This document shows, in pieces, positions 10,088 to 21,242 of a stretch of DNA of 64,000 nucleotides (its first letter is position 1; each line of letters begins with the position of its first letter). The position numbers were made by a program, and so were the translations under genes. The notes below the pieces were generated by a model, which did no database searches, was not told where the DNA came from, and saw nothing but the letters and a program-made list of their open reading frames with translations. The stretch is from Pantoea sp. A4 (lineage in GTDB: Bacteria; Pseudomonadota; Gammaproteobacteria; Enterobacterales; Enterobacteriaceae), in assembly GCF_000295955.2 (NCBI RefSeq), contig NZ_ALXE01000044.1, positions 54,290-118,289 on the forward strand, in the 5' to 3' direction.

Positions 10088-11164
10088 ATGGCAAGTCCGA
10101 TCCTGACCACGTTGACGCCTCAGAAAATACTGCTGATTAAGCTGCGCCATCACGGTGACATGCTGCTTACCACCCCCGTCATCAATGCCCTTCATCAACG
10201 CTATCCGCAGGCAAAAATCGACGTTCTCCTGTACGCCGAAACCAGCCCAATGCTTGATGCGCATCCGGCGGTGAATCAGCTGCATGTCCTGGATCGAAAA
10301 TGGAAGCAGGAAGGTGGCTGGCAGAAATTACGCCACGAAGCACGCCTGATCGGGCAGATCCGCCACGCCAATTATGATCTGGTGATTAATCTCGCCGATC
10401 AATGGCGCAGTGCTGTGATCGCCTTGTTCAGTAGCGCGCGCACGCGTATCGGTTTCGCTTTTCGCAAACGCGACAATTTTCTGTGGCGCTGTTGTCACAA
10501 TGTCCTGGTTCCCACGGATAATCACGAGCAATTGCACACCGTTGAACAAAACATGACGGCATTAACGCCGCTGGGTATCAGTGCAGAGGGTGCAAGAGCC
10601 TCAATGCACTACCACACTGCCGACTGGCAAAAAGCAGAAGCTCTGCTTGCTGCTCAGCAGGTGACGTCACCGTTCATCGTTTTGCAGCCCACTTCACGCT
10701 GGCAGTTCAAATGCTGGGATGATGACAAAGTGGCAGCCACTATCGACCAGCTCAGTGCCGAAGGCTACCGTGTGATTCTCACCGCAGGCCCGGATAGCAA
10801 AGAGCTCGCGATGATCGACAACATTCTTGCACTGTGCCACAGCAAAACGGTGATCTCACTGGCCGGCCAGCTCTCTCTTCGTCAGTTGGCAGCATTGATT
10901 GATCATGCCCGTCTGTTTATTGGCGTTGATTCCGCCCCAATGCACATGGCTGCGGCGCTGGAAACACCTTGCATTGCTCTGTTTGGCCCGTCAAAACTGC
11001 AGTTATGGCACCCCTGGGGGCAACATAATCAGGTATTCTGGGCAGGCGATTACGCCCCACTGCCTGACCCTGATTCAATCAATACCAATACCCAGCAGCG
11101 TTTTCTTTCCGCCATTCCGGTGAGTGATGTGGTTGCTGCGGCAAGGAGTTTTTTAGATGAGTAA
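10088..11164 (+). CDS. waaQ: LPS core heptosyltransferase III WaaQ
   Basis: Adds the branch heptose (HepIII) to HepII of the inner core. 358 residues from the ATG at 10088, shortly before the KILLIKLRHHGDMLLTTP segment with its GD pair. The C-terminal motif GVDSAPMHMAAALETP with LFGPS is diagnostic of WaaQ within GT9. First gene of the forward waaQ-GT4-waaA-waaE-coaD run; it overlaps the next gene by 8 bases. I find no ops/JUMPstart element upstream of the kind used by RfaH at E. coli waaQ. Confidence 0.9.
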   Translation: MASPILTTLTPQKILLIKLRHHGDMLLTTPVINALHQRYPQAKIDVLLYAETSPMLDAHPAVNQLHVLDRKWKQEGGWQKLRHEARLIGQIRHANYDLVINLADQWRSAVIALFSSARTRIGFAFRKRDNFLWRCCHNVLVPTDNHEQLHTVEQNMTALTPLGISAEGARASMHYHTADWQKAEALLAAQQVTSPFIVLQPTSRWQFKCWDDDKVAATIDQLSAEGYRVILTAGPDSKELAMIDNILALCHSKTVISLAGQLSLRQLAALIDHARLFIGVDSAPMHMAAALETPCIALFGPSKLQLWHPWGQHNQVFWAGDYAPLPDPDSINTNTQQRFLSAIPVSDVVAAARSFLDE

Positions 11165-12293
11165 GCTACGCCTGGCCATTGTCCGGCAGAAGTATCGCCC
11201 CGATGGCGGCGCGGAACGTTTTATCTCGCGGGCCTTAGAAGCACTGGATAGCGAACAGCTGGATCTCAACATCATCACCCGCAGCTGGCAGGGCACACCG
11301 AATCCGGCGTGGCATCTGCACATCTGCAATCCGGCGAAGTGGGGTCGTGTGTCACGTGAGCGCGGCTTTGCCAGCGCGGCCCGCGCCTGCTGGGAACAAC
11401 AACAGTTCGACATCGTACAGAGCCATGAACGCATTGCTGGCTGTGATATTTTCCGTGCGGGCGATGGCGTCCATCGCGTCTGGCTGGAACAGCGCGCTCG
11501 CATTGTCTCGCCACTACAGCGCCTGAGCGCCACTCTTAGCCCCTATCATCGCTATGTGCTGCGCGCGGAAGAAGAGATGTTCCATTCACCCGCGCTCAAA
11601 GCGGTGATTTGCAACTCAGAGATGGTGAAGCAGGATATCCTCCGCTGCTACCAGGTTCAGCCAGACAACATTCACGTCATCCACAACGCGATTAACGGCG
11701 AGCATTTTCAGCCAGCAACCGAGGCAGCACGCTTTGCGGCGCGCGAGACGCTTAATCTTCCGCAGAACGCCACGGTCTTCATTTATGTTGGCTCCGGCTT
11801 TGAGCGCAAAGGGCTAAAAGCCGCTATTGAGGCGATAGCGAAAAGTGACCGTTATTTGATCGTCGTCGGCCAGGACAAGCAACAACAACGTTATCATCAG
11901 TTGGCGCAACAGCTTGGTTGCGCGCAGCGTCTGCGTTTTGTCGGCGTACAGCAAGACGTCCGCGCGTTTTATCACGCGGCAGATGGCCTGCTGTTACCCA
12001 CGCTGTATGATCCTTTTCCGAATGTGGTGCTGGAAGCCATGGCTTGTGGACTGCCGGTGATCACCAGCACCGGTTGTGGTGGCGCTGAATTTATTGTTGC
12101 TGGTCAGGAAGGCTTCGTCTGTGATGCCTTAGATATCAGTGCATTAACTGAAGCAGTTAACGCGATACCTGCACTTTCGCAAAACTCAGCGATGGGTGAA
12201 GCGGCACGACGTAGAATTGAACCTTTTGGCCCTCAGAGGCTGGCCCATGCGCTGACCGAGCTGTATCAGCAAGTGCTAGAGCAAAGGCGATAA
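11157..12293 (+). CDS. GT4 LPS core glycosyltransferase, WabG-like
   Basis: 378-residue GT4 enzyme. The N terminus LRLAIVRQKYRPDGGAERF and the QSHERIAGCD and AGDGVHR segments resemble what I recall of the Klebsiella/Serratia WabG group, which adds a hexuronic acid to the heptose region, more than E. coli WaaG. The donor motif is DPFPNVVLEAM with GGAEFIV. An AAGGAG Shine-Dalgarno inside the end of waaQ precedes the ATG by 8 bases, so the two are translated together. The WabG assignment is from memory of the family and needs an alignment; GT4 membership is firm. Confidence 0.82.
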   Translation: MSKLRLAIVRQKYRPDGGAERFISRALEALDSEQLDLNIITRSWQGTPNPAWHLHICNPAKWGRVSRERGFASAARACWEQQQFDIVQSHERIAGCDIFRAGDGVHRVWLEQRARIVSPLQRLSATLSPYHRYVLRAEEEMFHSPALKAVICNSEMVKQDILRCYQVQPDNIHVIHNAINGEHFQPATEAARFAARETLNLPQNATVFIYVGSGFERKGLKAAIEAIAKSDRYLIVVGQDKQQQRYHQLAQQLGCAQRLRFVGVQQDVRAFYHAADGLLLPTLYDPFPNVVLEAMACGLPVITSTGCGGAEFIVAGQEGFVCDALDISALTEAVNAIPALSQNSAMGEAARRRIEPFGPQRLAHALTELYQQVLEQRR

Positions 12294-12373
12294 TGTGGGA
12301 TGAGCGGCTGAGTGGTTTCTGATAACATGCCGCCATTCGTGCTTTTTGACACCAGTGAGTCATAACACTATCT

Positions 12374-13647
12374 ATGACGATAATTTATACCGCCCTGCTT
12401 TACCTTCTTCAGCCGTTCATCTGGCTTCGCCTGTGGCTGCGTGGACGTAAAGCACCGGCCTATCGCAAACGCTGGGCAGAACGCTATGGCTACTGTAGCG
12501 GCAAAGTAGAACCCGGCGGCATTGTGCTGCACTCTGTTTCTGTTGGTGAAACACTAGCGGCCGTGCCGCTGGTGCGCGCTTTACGCCATCGTTACCCTGA
12601 TATGCCGATCACTGTCACCACCATGACGCCAACCGGCTCAGAGCGCGCGCAGTCTGCATTTGGCAAAGATGTTCATCATGTCTACCTGCCTTATGATCTG
12701 CCCGGCTCGATCAACCGCTTTCTTGATAATGTCGATCCTTGTCTGGTCATCATTATGGAAACCGAGCTGTGGCCGAATATTATTCGTATTCTGCATCAGC
12801 GCAACATTCCGCTGGTGATCGCCAACGCGCGTCTGTCTGAACGTTCCGCCAGGGGTTATCGCAAGCTGGGCAAATTTATGCGCCAGCTGCTGCAATCCAT
12901 TACGCTGATAGCCGCGCAAAACGGTGAAGATGGCGAGCGCTTTCTCTCACTCGGCCTGAAACGTTCCCAATTGACGGTAACTGGCAGCCTGAAATTCGAT
13001 ATTTCTGTGACGCCAGAACTGGCTGCCCGTGCAATTACGCTACGCCGCCAGTGGGCTTCTCGCCGTCCAGTCTGGATCGCAACCAGCACGCATGAAGGTG
13101 AAGAAGCCATTATTTTGGCGGCACACCGTGAACTTCTGCAAAAATGGCCCGAGTTGCTGTTGATTTTGGTACCGCGTCACCCTGAACGCTTCCGTGATGT
13201 GGAAGAACTGACCCAAAAGCGGGGCTTTAGCTTCATCCGCCGTAGCAGCAATCAAATTCCCGCGCTGGAGACCCAGGTTGTTATTGGCGATACCATGGGC
13301 GAACTGATGTTGTTGTACGGGATTGCCGATCTGGCTTTTGTCGGTGGTAGCCTGGTCGAACGCGGTGGTCATAATCCGCTGGAGCCAGCAGCACATGCGA
13401 TTCCCGTGCTGATGGGACCACATACCTGGAACTTCAAAGATATTTGCAGCAAGCTGCAACAGGCACAGGGTCTGATCACCGTCACTGATGCGGCTTCACT
13501 GGAAAAAGAAGTGGCTAATCTGCTGCAAGATGAAGACTATCGCCTCTACTATGGCCGCCATGCGGTAGAAGTCCTGCATCAAAACCAGGGCGCACTGCAT
13601 CGTCTGCTACAGTTACTCGAACCTTACCTTCCTCCTCGGGCACATTA

Positions 13648-13648
<1 letters not shown>
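12374..13648 (+). CDS. waaA: Kdo transferase WaaA (KdtA)
   Basis: Bifunctional transferase that attaches two Kdo residues to lipid IVA at the inner membrane, an essential step before heptose addition. 424 residues. The N-terminal hydrophobic helix ([18 protein letters not shown]) anchors the protein, followed by HSVSVGE and the METELWPN motif. The C-terminal domain has GDTMGEL and [18 protein letters not shown], typical of GT30. It starts after an 80-base gap and its stop overlaps the waaE ATG. Confidence 0.97.
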
Positions 13649-14906
<1,258 letters not shown>

Positions 14907-15716
14907 TTATCGCTGGCAGTTAGGGCACCAGAATGTGCTGCGCTGACCGTGCTTACCGCTGACAATCGGTGTACCACAGGCGCGGCACGGCTCACCCGCA
15001 CGACCATAAACCTGCAACTCCTGAGCAAAATACCCAGGCTTACCATCGCTTTGCAGGAAATCGCGCAGTGTGGTTCCCCCCTGCTCAATGGAGCGAAGCA
15101 GCACGGCTTTAATGGTACTGACCAGCAAAGCGACTTCATCTTTGCTCAAACTGTAAGCGGGTCGATCGGGCGCGATCCCAGCGGTGAACAGTGACTCGCT
15201 GGCATAGATATTCCCTACCCCTACCACGATTTTGTTATCCATAAGCCACTGCTTTACCACCGTGCGCTTGCCGCGAGATTTCTCAAACAGATAATCCGTA
15301 TTGAACGCTTCGCTTAACGGCTCTGGGCCAAGATGTGCCAATACGCTGCTACCGGCTAAGTCATTGCTCCACAACCACGCACCAAAGCGACGAGGGTCGG
15401 TATAGCGCAGTACCTTGCCGTTGCTCATCACCAGGTCAACGTGATCATGCTTTTCTGCCGGAAGTTCATGCGGCAGCACGCGCAGGCTGCCAGACATGCC
15501 AAGATGCACGATTATCCAGCCATGTGGCAGCTCAATCAGCAGGTATTTAGCCCTGCGCTGTACGCTGATTACCGGCTGGTCGCTCAGTGCATGAATTTCC
15601 TGCGAAACAGGCCAACGCAGGCGGCCATTACGTACCACGGCATGCAGGATAGTTTCCCCTACCAGATGCGGCTCAATACCGCGACGGCTGGTTTCGACTT
15701 CAGGTAATTCTGGCAT
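14907..15716 (-). CDS. mutM: Formamidopyrimidine-DNA glycosylase MutM (Fpg)
   Basis: Excises 8-oxoguanine and other oxidised purines and cleaves the abasic site. 269 residues from the ATG at 15716, which puts the catalytic Pro right after the initiator (MPELPEVE). The C-terminal zinc finger CRACG..CPNC is intact. It abuts coaD with no gap between stop codons. A strong terminator separates it from rpmG upstream, so it may be expressed by read-through or from its own promoter. Confidence 0.97.
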   Translation of the reverse strand: MPELPEVETSRRGIEPHLVGETILHAVVRNGRLRWPVSQEIHALSDQPVISVQRRAKYLLIELPHGWIIVHLGMSGSLRVLPHELPAEKHDHVDLVMSNGKVLRYTDPRRFGAWLWSNDLAGSSVLAHLGPEPLSEAFNTDYLFEKSRGKRTVVKQWLMDNKIVVGVGNIYASESLFTAGIAPDRPAYSLSKDEVALLVSTIKAVLLRSIEQGGTTLRDFLQSDGKPGYFAQELQVYGRAGEPCRACGTPIVSGKHGQRSTFWCPNCQR

Positions 15717-15750
15717 CTCATCTCCCGGCTGCATTACTGGATAAAAACAA

Positions 15751-15776
15751 AAAACCCGGCCGAAGCCGGGTTTTTA
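15751..15776 (-). terminator. rpmBG terminator upstream of mutM
   Basis: AAAACCCGGC (15751-15760), CGAA loop, GCCGGGTTTT (15765-15774). Read leftward the hairpin is followed by a T-rich run, as expected for ending the rpmB-rpmG transcript. Confidence 0.9.
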
Positions 15777-15790
15777 GCAGAACACCAAAA

Positions 15791-15961
<171 letters not shown>

Positions 15962-15969
15962 TCAGTTCC

Positions 15970-16227
<258 letters not shown>

Positions 16228-16350
16228 TCAGCTCGAGCTTTAAAAATTAGGTTTTGGCCGCCTCGTCAGGCTAATGCCCGCCCAGGCGAGTTCCATGTGA
16301 ACCCGCTAAGCTGGCCCAAACGCCAAACCCGAGATTCTCAAAGGTGGCGT

Positions 16351-16379
16351 AGTATACGCCGCTCAGCGTAAGTGCTCAA
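16351..16379 (-). promoter_or_regulatory. rpmB sigma-70 promoter
   Basis: On the reverse strand TTGAGC (16379-16374), a 17-base spacer and TATACT (16356-16351) form a near-consensus promoter. The predicted start near 16344 leaves a leader of about 138 bases before rpmB. Confidence 0.75.
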
Positions 16380-16454
16380 GTCCCGAACAAATAAAGATCC
16401 CAATGGATCGCGTAAAAAGCCGCCGTTTACACCGATTTTTCCTGGCTCAGGCCC

Positions 16455-17102
16455 TCATAACCAGCCTCTTTCAGCAAAAGAAACATATTCACCACGACCA
16501 ATCACTAAATGGTCAAGCAGGCGAATATTAAGCAGTTGGCAGGCTTCATGGACGCGACAGGTCACCTCACGATCGGCCTTACTTGGCTCGGATTTCCCCG
16601 AAGGATGATTGTGCGCCAGTATCAAAGCAGCCGCATTAAACTTTAACGCTTCTCTGACAATTTCACGTGGATGCACTTCAACGCTGCTAATCGAACCCGC
16701 AAACATTTGCTGTGCTTGTAGCACCCGATGCTGGTTATCTAAAAACAGCGCCATGAAAACCTCACGCTCCTGGTTGGCCAACAGGCTTTGTAAGTAAGAA
16801 CGCGTCGCATGCGGATTTTCCATGACGTTTTCACACGCAATCTGGGTGGTTAACACGCGTTTTGCCAGCTCGGCAATGGCGTGTAGCTGTGCCAGTTTCG
16901 CGTTCCCCACCCCTTTAATCTCACCAAATTCCTGACGGCTGGCGCTGAGGATATGATAGAGCGGCCCAAATTTCGTCAGCAGTTGCTGTGCCAGCGCCAT
17001 CACATTCAGACCGGTCACACCGGTACGCAGGAAAATCGCTAACAGCTCGACATCTGTCAGGTGTTCAGCGCCCATTTCCAGTAGTTTTTCTCGTGGTGCC
17101 AT
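16455..17102 (-). CDS. radC: RadC family JAB domain protein
   Basis: RadC/YicR family protein with an N-terminal helix-hairpin-helix region and a C-terminal MPN/JAMM metalloprotease-like domain. The metal motif is present: HNHPSG followed by SKAD, with VEHPRE-like [11 protein letters not shown] upstream. The frame stays open back to 17249, but I prefer the ATG at 17102 ([11 protein letters not shown], 215 residues): AGGGA precedes it and E. coli RadC aligns with MPREK close to its start. The 49-codon upstream extension would cover the coaBC promoter region. The historical DNA-repair role is doubtful in E. coli. Confidence 0.85.
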   Translation of the reverse strand: MAPREKLLEMGAEHLTDVELLAIFLRTGVTGLNVMALAQQLLTKFGPLYHILSASRQEFGEIKGVGNAKLAQLHAIAELAKRVLTTQIACENVMENPHATRSYLQSLLANQEREVFMALFLDNQHRVLQAQQMFAGSISSVEVHPREIVREALKFNAAALILAHNHPSGKSEPSKADREVTCRVHEACQLLNIRLLDHLVIGRGEYVSFAERGWL

Positions 17103-17293
17103 CACTGCTTCCCTGTTCGTTTCACCCAGCGCTATCCTGCCCTGGCAGCGGATGAACTGTCTGTTTGGCGTGACAAACTCTGGAAGCGGCTCGCAAACCA
17201 CAGGGCGTGGCAAAGGCGAAAATCGGGTTTTGTGGTAAAGTTCATCCATTCTGCTGTGCCAGATACAGCACCCGATTTCACGAGGTCACAAGC

Positions 17294-18514
17294 ATGATGG
17301 GTTTAGCCGGGAAAAAAATCCTGCTGGGTGTGAGCGGCGGCATTGCTGCTTATAAAACCCCTGAACTGGTTCGCCGTCTACGCGATCGCGGTGCGGACGT
17401 ACGGGTCATGATGACCGAAGCCGCCAAAGCTTTTATCACCCCACTGAGCCTGCAAGCCGTATCGGGCTATCCCGTCATGGACGATCTGCTCGACCCTGCG
17501 GCCGAAGCGGCTATGGGGCACATCGAGCTGGCAAAATGGGCCGATCTGATTTTACTCGCTCCCGCTACTGCCGATTTAATTGCCCGGCTGGCCGCAGGAA
17601 TGGCCAATGATTTGGTAACCACCGCCTGTCTGGCCAGTGCCGCGCCATTAGCGATTGCTCCTGCTATGAACCAGCAGATGTACCGTGCGGCAGCCACTCA
17701 ACATAACCTGCAACTGCTTGACGCACGTGGTGTGATGATTTGGGGACCAGACAGCGGCAGCCAGGCTTGTGGCGATGTCGGGCCGGGCCGCATGTCAGAC
17801 CCGCTCACCCTTGTTGACCATGCGGTGCAGTGGGCATCCCCCGTCAAAGATCTGCAACATCTCAACATTATGATCACCGCCGGCCCAACGCGGGAAGCGC
17901 TGGACCCGGTGCGTTATATCACTAACCACAGTTCGGGTAAGATGGGCTTTTCCATTGCGGCTGCGGCTGCACAGCGCGGCGCAAAAGTGACGCTGGTAGC
18001 CGGCCCGGTTACTCTGACAACGCCACCACAGGTCGCGCGGGTTGATGTAAACAGCGCCCTTGAGATGCAGGCTGCGGTGATGAGCGGCATTGAACAACAA
18101 CATATTTTCATCGCCAGCGCAGCCGTGGCAGACTATCGTGCCGCCGCTGTTGCCGAGCAGAAGATGAAAAAACAGGGCGGAGAAGACACTCTGACGCTGC
18201 AGTTAATTAAGAATCCAGACATTGTTGCAGAAGTGGCGGCGCGTAAGACCGGTCGGCCTTTTGTGGTTGGATTTGCGGCAGAAACCCAGAATGTGGAAGA
18301 ATACGCCCGGCAAAAACGGCAACGAAAGAACCTGGATCTGATCTGTGCCAATGACGTTTCACAGAGCGGACAAGGTTTTAACAGTGACCGCAATGCGCTT
18401 CACCTTTTTTGGCAGGATGGAGATAAACGCTTACCGCTTTGCGATAAGACACTCCTTGGCCAACAATTATTAGACGAGATAGTCAGCCGTTATGATGAAA
18501 AAAATCGACGTTAA
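17294..18514 (+). CDS. coaBC: Bifunctional CoaBC (phosphopantothenoylcysteine synthetase/decarboxylase)
   Basis: Couples 4'-phosphopantothenate with cysteine (CoaB, C-terminal half) and decarboxylates the product (CoaC flavoprotein, N-terminal half) in CoA synthesis. 406 residues, the E. coli length, from the ATG at 17294, which follows GAGGT by 7 bases. [16 protein letters not shown] is the FMN site, PAMNQQM and QACGD belong to the decarboxylase (active-site flap Cys), and NHSSGKMG and NPDIVA to the synthetase. Overlaps dut at its 3' end. Confidence 0.96.
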   Translation: MMGLAGKKILLGVSGGIAAYKTPELVRRLRDRGADVRVMMTEAAKAFITPLSLQAVSGYPVMDDLLDPAAEAAMGHIELAKWADLILLAPATADLIARLAAGMANDLVTTACLASAAPLAIAPAMNQQMYRAAATQHNLQLLDARGVMIWGPDSGSQACGDVGPGRMSDPLTLVDHAVQWASPVKDLQHLNIMITAGPTREALDPVRYITNHSSGKMGFSIAAAAAQRGAKVTLVAGPVTLTTPPQVARVDVNSALEMQAAVMSGIEQQHIFIASAAVADYRAAAVAEQKMKKQGGEDTLTLQLIKNPDIVAEVAARKTGRPFVVGFAAETQNVEEYARQKRQRKNLDLICANDVSQSGQGFNSDRNALHLFWQDGDKRLPLCDKTLLGQQLLDEIVSRYDEKNRR

Positions 18515-18950
18515 AATTCTGGATGCGCGTGTAGGCACCGAGTTCCCCCTGCCTTCTTATGCGACAGCAGGTTCAGCAGGCCTGGATTTACGCGCCTGTC
18601 TCGATGAAGCTCTGGAAATCACACCAGGCATGACAACGCTGGTACCAACCGGCTTGGCTATCCATATTGCCGATCCTTCTCTGGCGGCAGTTATCCTGCC
18701 ACGCTCCGGCCTGGGCCATAAACATGGCATCGTGCTGGGCAACCTGGTCGGCCTGATTGACTCCGATTACCAGGGCCAACTGATGGTTTCGGTCTGGAAT
18801 CGCGGCAGCGAAAGCTTTACGCTGCAACCGGGCGATCGTCTGGCACAGCTGGTGTTCGTACCTGTCGTGCAGGCGGAATTCAACCTGGTGCAAGACTTTG
18901 ACGCCAGCGTACGCGGTGAAGGTGGCTTCGGTCATTCTGGTCGCCAGTAA
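18495..18950 (+). CDS. dut: dUTP diphosphatase
   Basis: Homotrimeric dUTPase that makes dUMP and keeps uracil out of DNA. 151 residues from the second of two adjacent ATGs (18492 or 18495), matching E. coli Dut ([10 protein letters not shown]). Conserved motifs in order: [40 protein letters not shown] and the C-terminal [12 protein letters not shown]-loop-like arm. The start lies within coaBC, so translation is probably coupled. Confidence 0.97.
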   Translation: MKKIDVKILDARVGTEFPLPSYATAGSAGLDLRACLDEALEITPGMTTLVPTGLAIHIADPSLAAVILPRSGLGHKHGIVLGNLVGLIDSDYQGQLMVSVWNRGSESFTLQPGDRLAQLVFVPVVQAEFNLVQDFDASVRGEGGFGHSGRQ

Positions 18951-18962
18951 CGCTCGCACTCC

Positions 18963-19026
18963 CACTTACGCCTCTGCCATTTTTATCCTCTCCATAAGCG
19001 CCTTGCTTGTGGCAGACGCGTAAGTG
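18963..19026. repeat. 17-bp inverted repeat in the dut-slmA gap
   Basis: Left arm CACTTACGCCTCTGCCA (18963-18979) and right arm TGGCAGACGCGTAAGTG (19010-19026) pair at 16 of 17 positions around a 30-base spacer. No T-run follows the right arm, so it is not a normal terminator. The slmA start is 37 bases downstream. Function unknown. Confidence 0.8.
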
Positions 19027-19063
19027 TTGCCTGTTTTGGTTACTTTCAGGGGTCTTTTAGGTC

Positions 19064-19660
19064 ATGGCAGAAAAAAAAGTTGCGAAACGGAACCGTCGCG
19101 AAGAGATTTTGCAGGCTCTGGCACAAATGCTGGAATCCGACGATGGTAGCCAGCGCATCACTACCGCAAAGCTGGCGGCAAATGTCGGTGTTTCTGAAGC
19201 GGCACTCTATCGCCACTTCCCCAGCAAGACACGCATGTTTGACAGTCTGATTGAGTTTATCGAAGACAGTCTGATTACCCGCATCAATCTGATTTTGAAC
19301 GATGAGAAAGAGACACTTTCACGCCTACGCCTGATGGTTCAGCTCATTCTCGGCTTTGGTGAGCGTAATCCGGGGCTGACACGCATTCTGACTGGCCATG
19401 CACTGATGTTTGAACAAGATCGCCTACAAGGGCGTATCAATCAGCTGTTCGAACGTATTGAAGCGCAACTGCGTCAGGTGATGCGTGAGCGAAAAATGCG
19501 TGAAGGCGTTGGCTTCCAGACAGACGAAACACTGCTGGCGAGTCAGTTGCTGGCAATGTGCGAAGGGCTGCTGTCGCGCTATGTGCGCTCTGAATTCCGC
19601 TATCGTCCTACTGCGGACTTTGACGTGCGCTGGCCACTGATTGTGGCGCAGCTGGTGTAA
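19064..19660 (+). CDS. slmA: Nucleoid occlusion factor SlmA
   Basis: TetR-fold DNA-binding protein that blocks FtsZ ring assembly over the nucleoid when bound to its chromosomal sites. 198 residues, the E. coli length. The helix-turn-helix is [23 protein letters not shown] near residues 34-55. Between dut and the convergent pyrE, as in E. coli. Confidence 0.96.
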   Translation: MAEKKVAKRNRREEILQALAQMLESDDGSQRITTAKLAANVGVSEAALYRHFPSKTRMFDSLIEFIEDSLITRINLILNDEKETLSRLRLMVQLILGFGERNPGLTRILTGHALMFEQDRLQGRINQLFERIEAQLRQVMRERKMREGVGFQTDETLLASQLLAMCEGLLSRYVRSEFRYRPTADFDVRWPLIVAQLV

Positions 19661-19663
19661 TAC

Positions 19664-19687
19664 TCTGGCGGGCAAATGCCCGCCAGA
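19664..19687. terminator. Hairpin between slmA and pyrE
   Basis: TCTGGCGGGC, AAAT loop, GCCCGCCAGA: a perfect 10-bp stem between convergent slmA and pyrE. Neither side has a long T-run, so it may act as a stop or as an mRNA 3'-end stabiliser. Confidence 0.6.
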
Positions 19688-19690
19688 CGA

Positions 19691-20332
19691 TCAGATTCCG
19701 TACTGCTGCTGATAGGCACGCACCTGAGCCAGGTGGTCGGCCATTTCAGGCTTCTCTTCCAGGTAGGCGATCAAATCGTTCAGGGTGATGATGGCCGTCA
19801 CCTGACACTGATAATCCCGCTCCACTTCCTGAATTGCTGAAATATCACCACGTCCACGCTCCTGACGATCGAGCGAGATTAATACGCCAGCCAGTTTAGC
19901 TTTATGCGTATTGATGATTTCCATCGATTCACGGATCGCAGTCCCTGCGGTGATCACGTCATCCACTAACATGACTTTGCCTGCCAATGGGCTACCCACT
20001 AACAAACCGCCTTCGCCATGATCTTTCGCTTCTTTACGGTTAAAGCAGTAAGGCACATCACGGTCATGATGGTCAGCCAGCGCCACTGCGGTCGTCGTGG
20101 CAATTGGGATGCCTTTGTAAGCCGGACCAAACAGCAGGTCGAACTCAACGCCGCCGTCTACCAACGCCTGCGCATAAAAACGCCCTAACAGCGCTAAATC
20201 GCGGCCACTGTTAAACAAACCTGCGTTGAAGAAATAAGGACTAATACGTCCTGATTTCAGGGTGAACTCACCAAACTTCAGCACCCCTTTGTTCAGGGCG
20301 AATTCAATAAACTGACGCTGCCAGGCTTTCAT
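19691..20332 (-). CDS. pyrE: Orotate phosphoribosyltransferase PyrE
   Basis: Forms OMP from orotate and PRPP in pyrimidine synthesis. 213 residues, as in E. coli. The PRPP loop [13 protein letters not shown] lies near residues 119-131, and the flexible-loop segment [11 protein letters not shown] near 99-109. Translated from the rph-pyrE transcript after an attenuator hairpin, the arrangement by which UTP levels set pyrE expression. Confidence 0.97.
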   Translation of the reverse strand: MKAWQRQFIEFALNKGVLKFGEFTLKSGRISPYFFNAGLFNSGRDLALLGRFYAQALVDGGVEFDLLFGPAYKGIPIATTTAVALADHHDRDVPYCFNRKEAKDHGEGGLLVGSPLAGKVMLVDDVITAGTAIRESMEIINTHKAKLAGVLISLDRQERGRGDISAIQEVERDYQCQVTAIITLNDLIAYLEEKPEMADHLAQVRAYQQQYGI

Positions 20333-20349
20333 TTCTCACTCCTTCAAAC

Positions 20350-20377
20350 AAAAAAAAGGCGACTCTCTGGTCGCCTG
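20350..20377 (-). terminator. pyrE attenuator
   Basis: Read leftward: AGGCGAC, 6-base loop, GTCGCCT, then seven T (stem 20376-20370 with 20363-20357, T-run to 20351). The stem begins 6 bases after the rph stop codon, so ribosomes finishing rph would disrupt it. This is the known enterobacterial pyrE attenuation layout. Confidence 0.9.
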
Positions 20378-20382
20378 TTAAA

Positions 20383-21099
20383 TCAATTTTCCAGTACCGC
20401 TTTCTGCGCCTGGATGAGCTGTTCAATACCGCCACGGGCCAATGCCAGCAGGGCTAACAGTTCGTCATGACTGAACGGCTCGCCTTCCGCAGTGCCCTGT
20501 ACTTCAATCATGCGGCCATCTTCGGTCATCACGACATTCATGTCGGTTTCAGCCGTCGAATCTTCAACATACTCAAGGTCACACAGCGCTTCACCCCCCA
20601 CGATACCAACAGAGATCGCTGCAACCATGCCTTTCAGCGGGCTGGATTTCAGCTTGCCATCGGCAACCAGTTTGTTGAGGGCATCAGCCAGCGCCACACA
20701 AGCACCGGTAATTGAGGCGGTACGCGTGCCACCATCGGCCTGAATCACGTCACAATCCAGCGTGATGGTAAATTCGCCCAGCGCTTGTAAATCGACAGCT
20801 GCACGCAGTGAGCGTGCGATCAGGCGCTGGATTTCCAGCGTACGCCCACCCTGTTTACCTTTGGCCGCTTCGCGCGCCATACGGCTATGGGTTGAGCGCG
20901 GTAACATGCCGTACTCTGCGGTGATCCATCCCTGGCCTTTGCCTTTCAGGAAGCGTGGCACACCCTCTTCAATGGTGGCGGTGCACAGCACTTTGGTTTC
21001 ACCAAACTCAACCAACACTGAACCTTCAGCGTGTTTAGTGTAATTACGGGTGAGTGTAACAGGGCGCACTTGTTGCGCGCTTCGGCCTGCTGGACGCAT
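20383..21099 (-). CDS. rph: Ribonuclease PH
   Basis: Phosphorolytic 3'-5' exoribonuclease that trims tRNA 3' ends. 238 residues from [14 protein letters not shown] at 21099. Upstream in-frame codons to 21255 do not resemble the family. Motifs [32 protein letters not shown] and [17 protein letters not shown] are intact. The reading frame is full length, unlike the frameshifted rph-1 of E. coli K-12, so coupling to the pyrE attenuator should be normal. Confidence 0.96.
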   Translation of the reverse strand: MRPAGRSAQQVRPVTLTRNYTKHAEGSVLVEFGETKVLCTATIEEGVPRFLKGKGQGWITAEYGMLPRSTHSRMAREAAKGKQGGRTLEIQRLIARSLRAAVDLQALGEFTITLDCDVIQADGGTRTASITGACVALADALNKLVADGKLKSSPLKGMVAAISVGIVGGEALCDLEYVEDSTAETDMNVVMTEDGRMIEVQGTAEGEPFSHDELLALLALARGGIEQLIQAQKAVLEN

Positions 21100-21242
21100 G
21101 GGATTCTCCGGCTTGCTAATGACTGGATGCGCATTATACGGACTTACCCGGCTACTGTCCTGCCTGCATCGGCACAATGGCGGATGAAATTTCGCCCTGG
21201 CTGTGGCTAAATGCGCCATACTCCTCACAAATATGAAGAAAA

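Noticed and set aside
18963..19026. The dut-slmA inverted repeat as a SlmA-binding site
   Set aside because: The arms do not contain the GTGAGTACTCAC core; kept only as an unexplained repeat.
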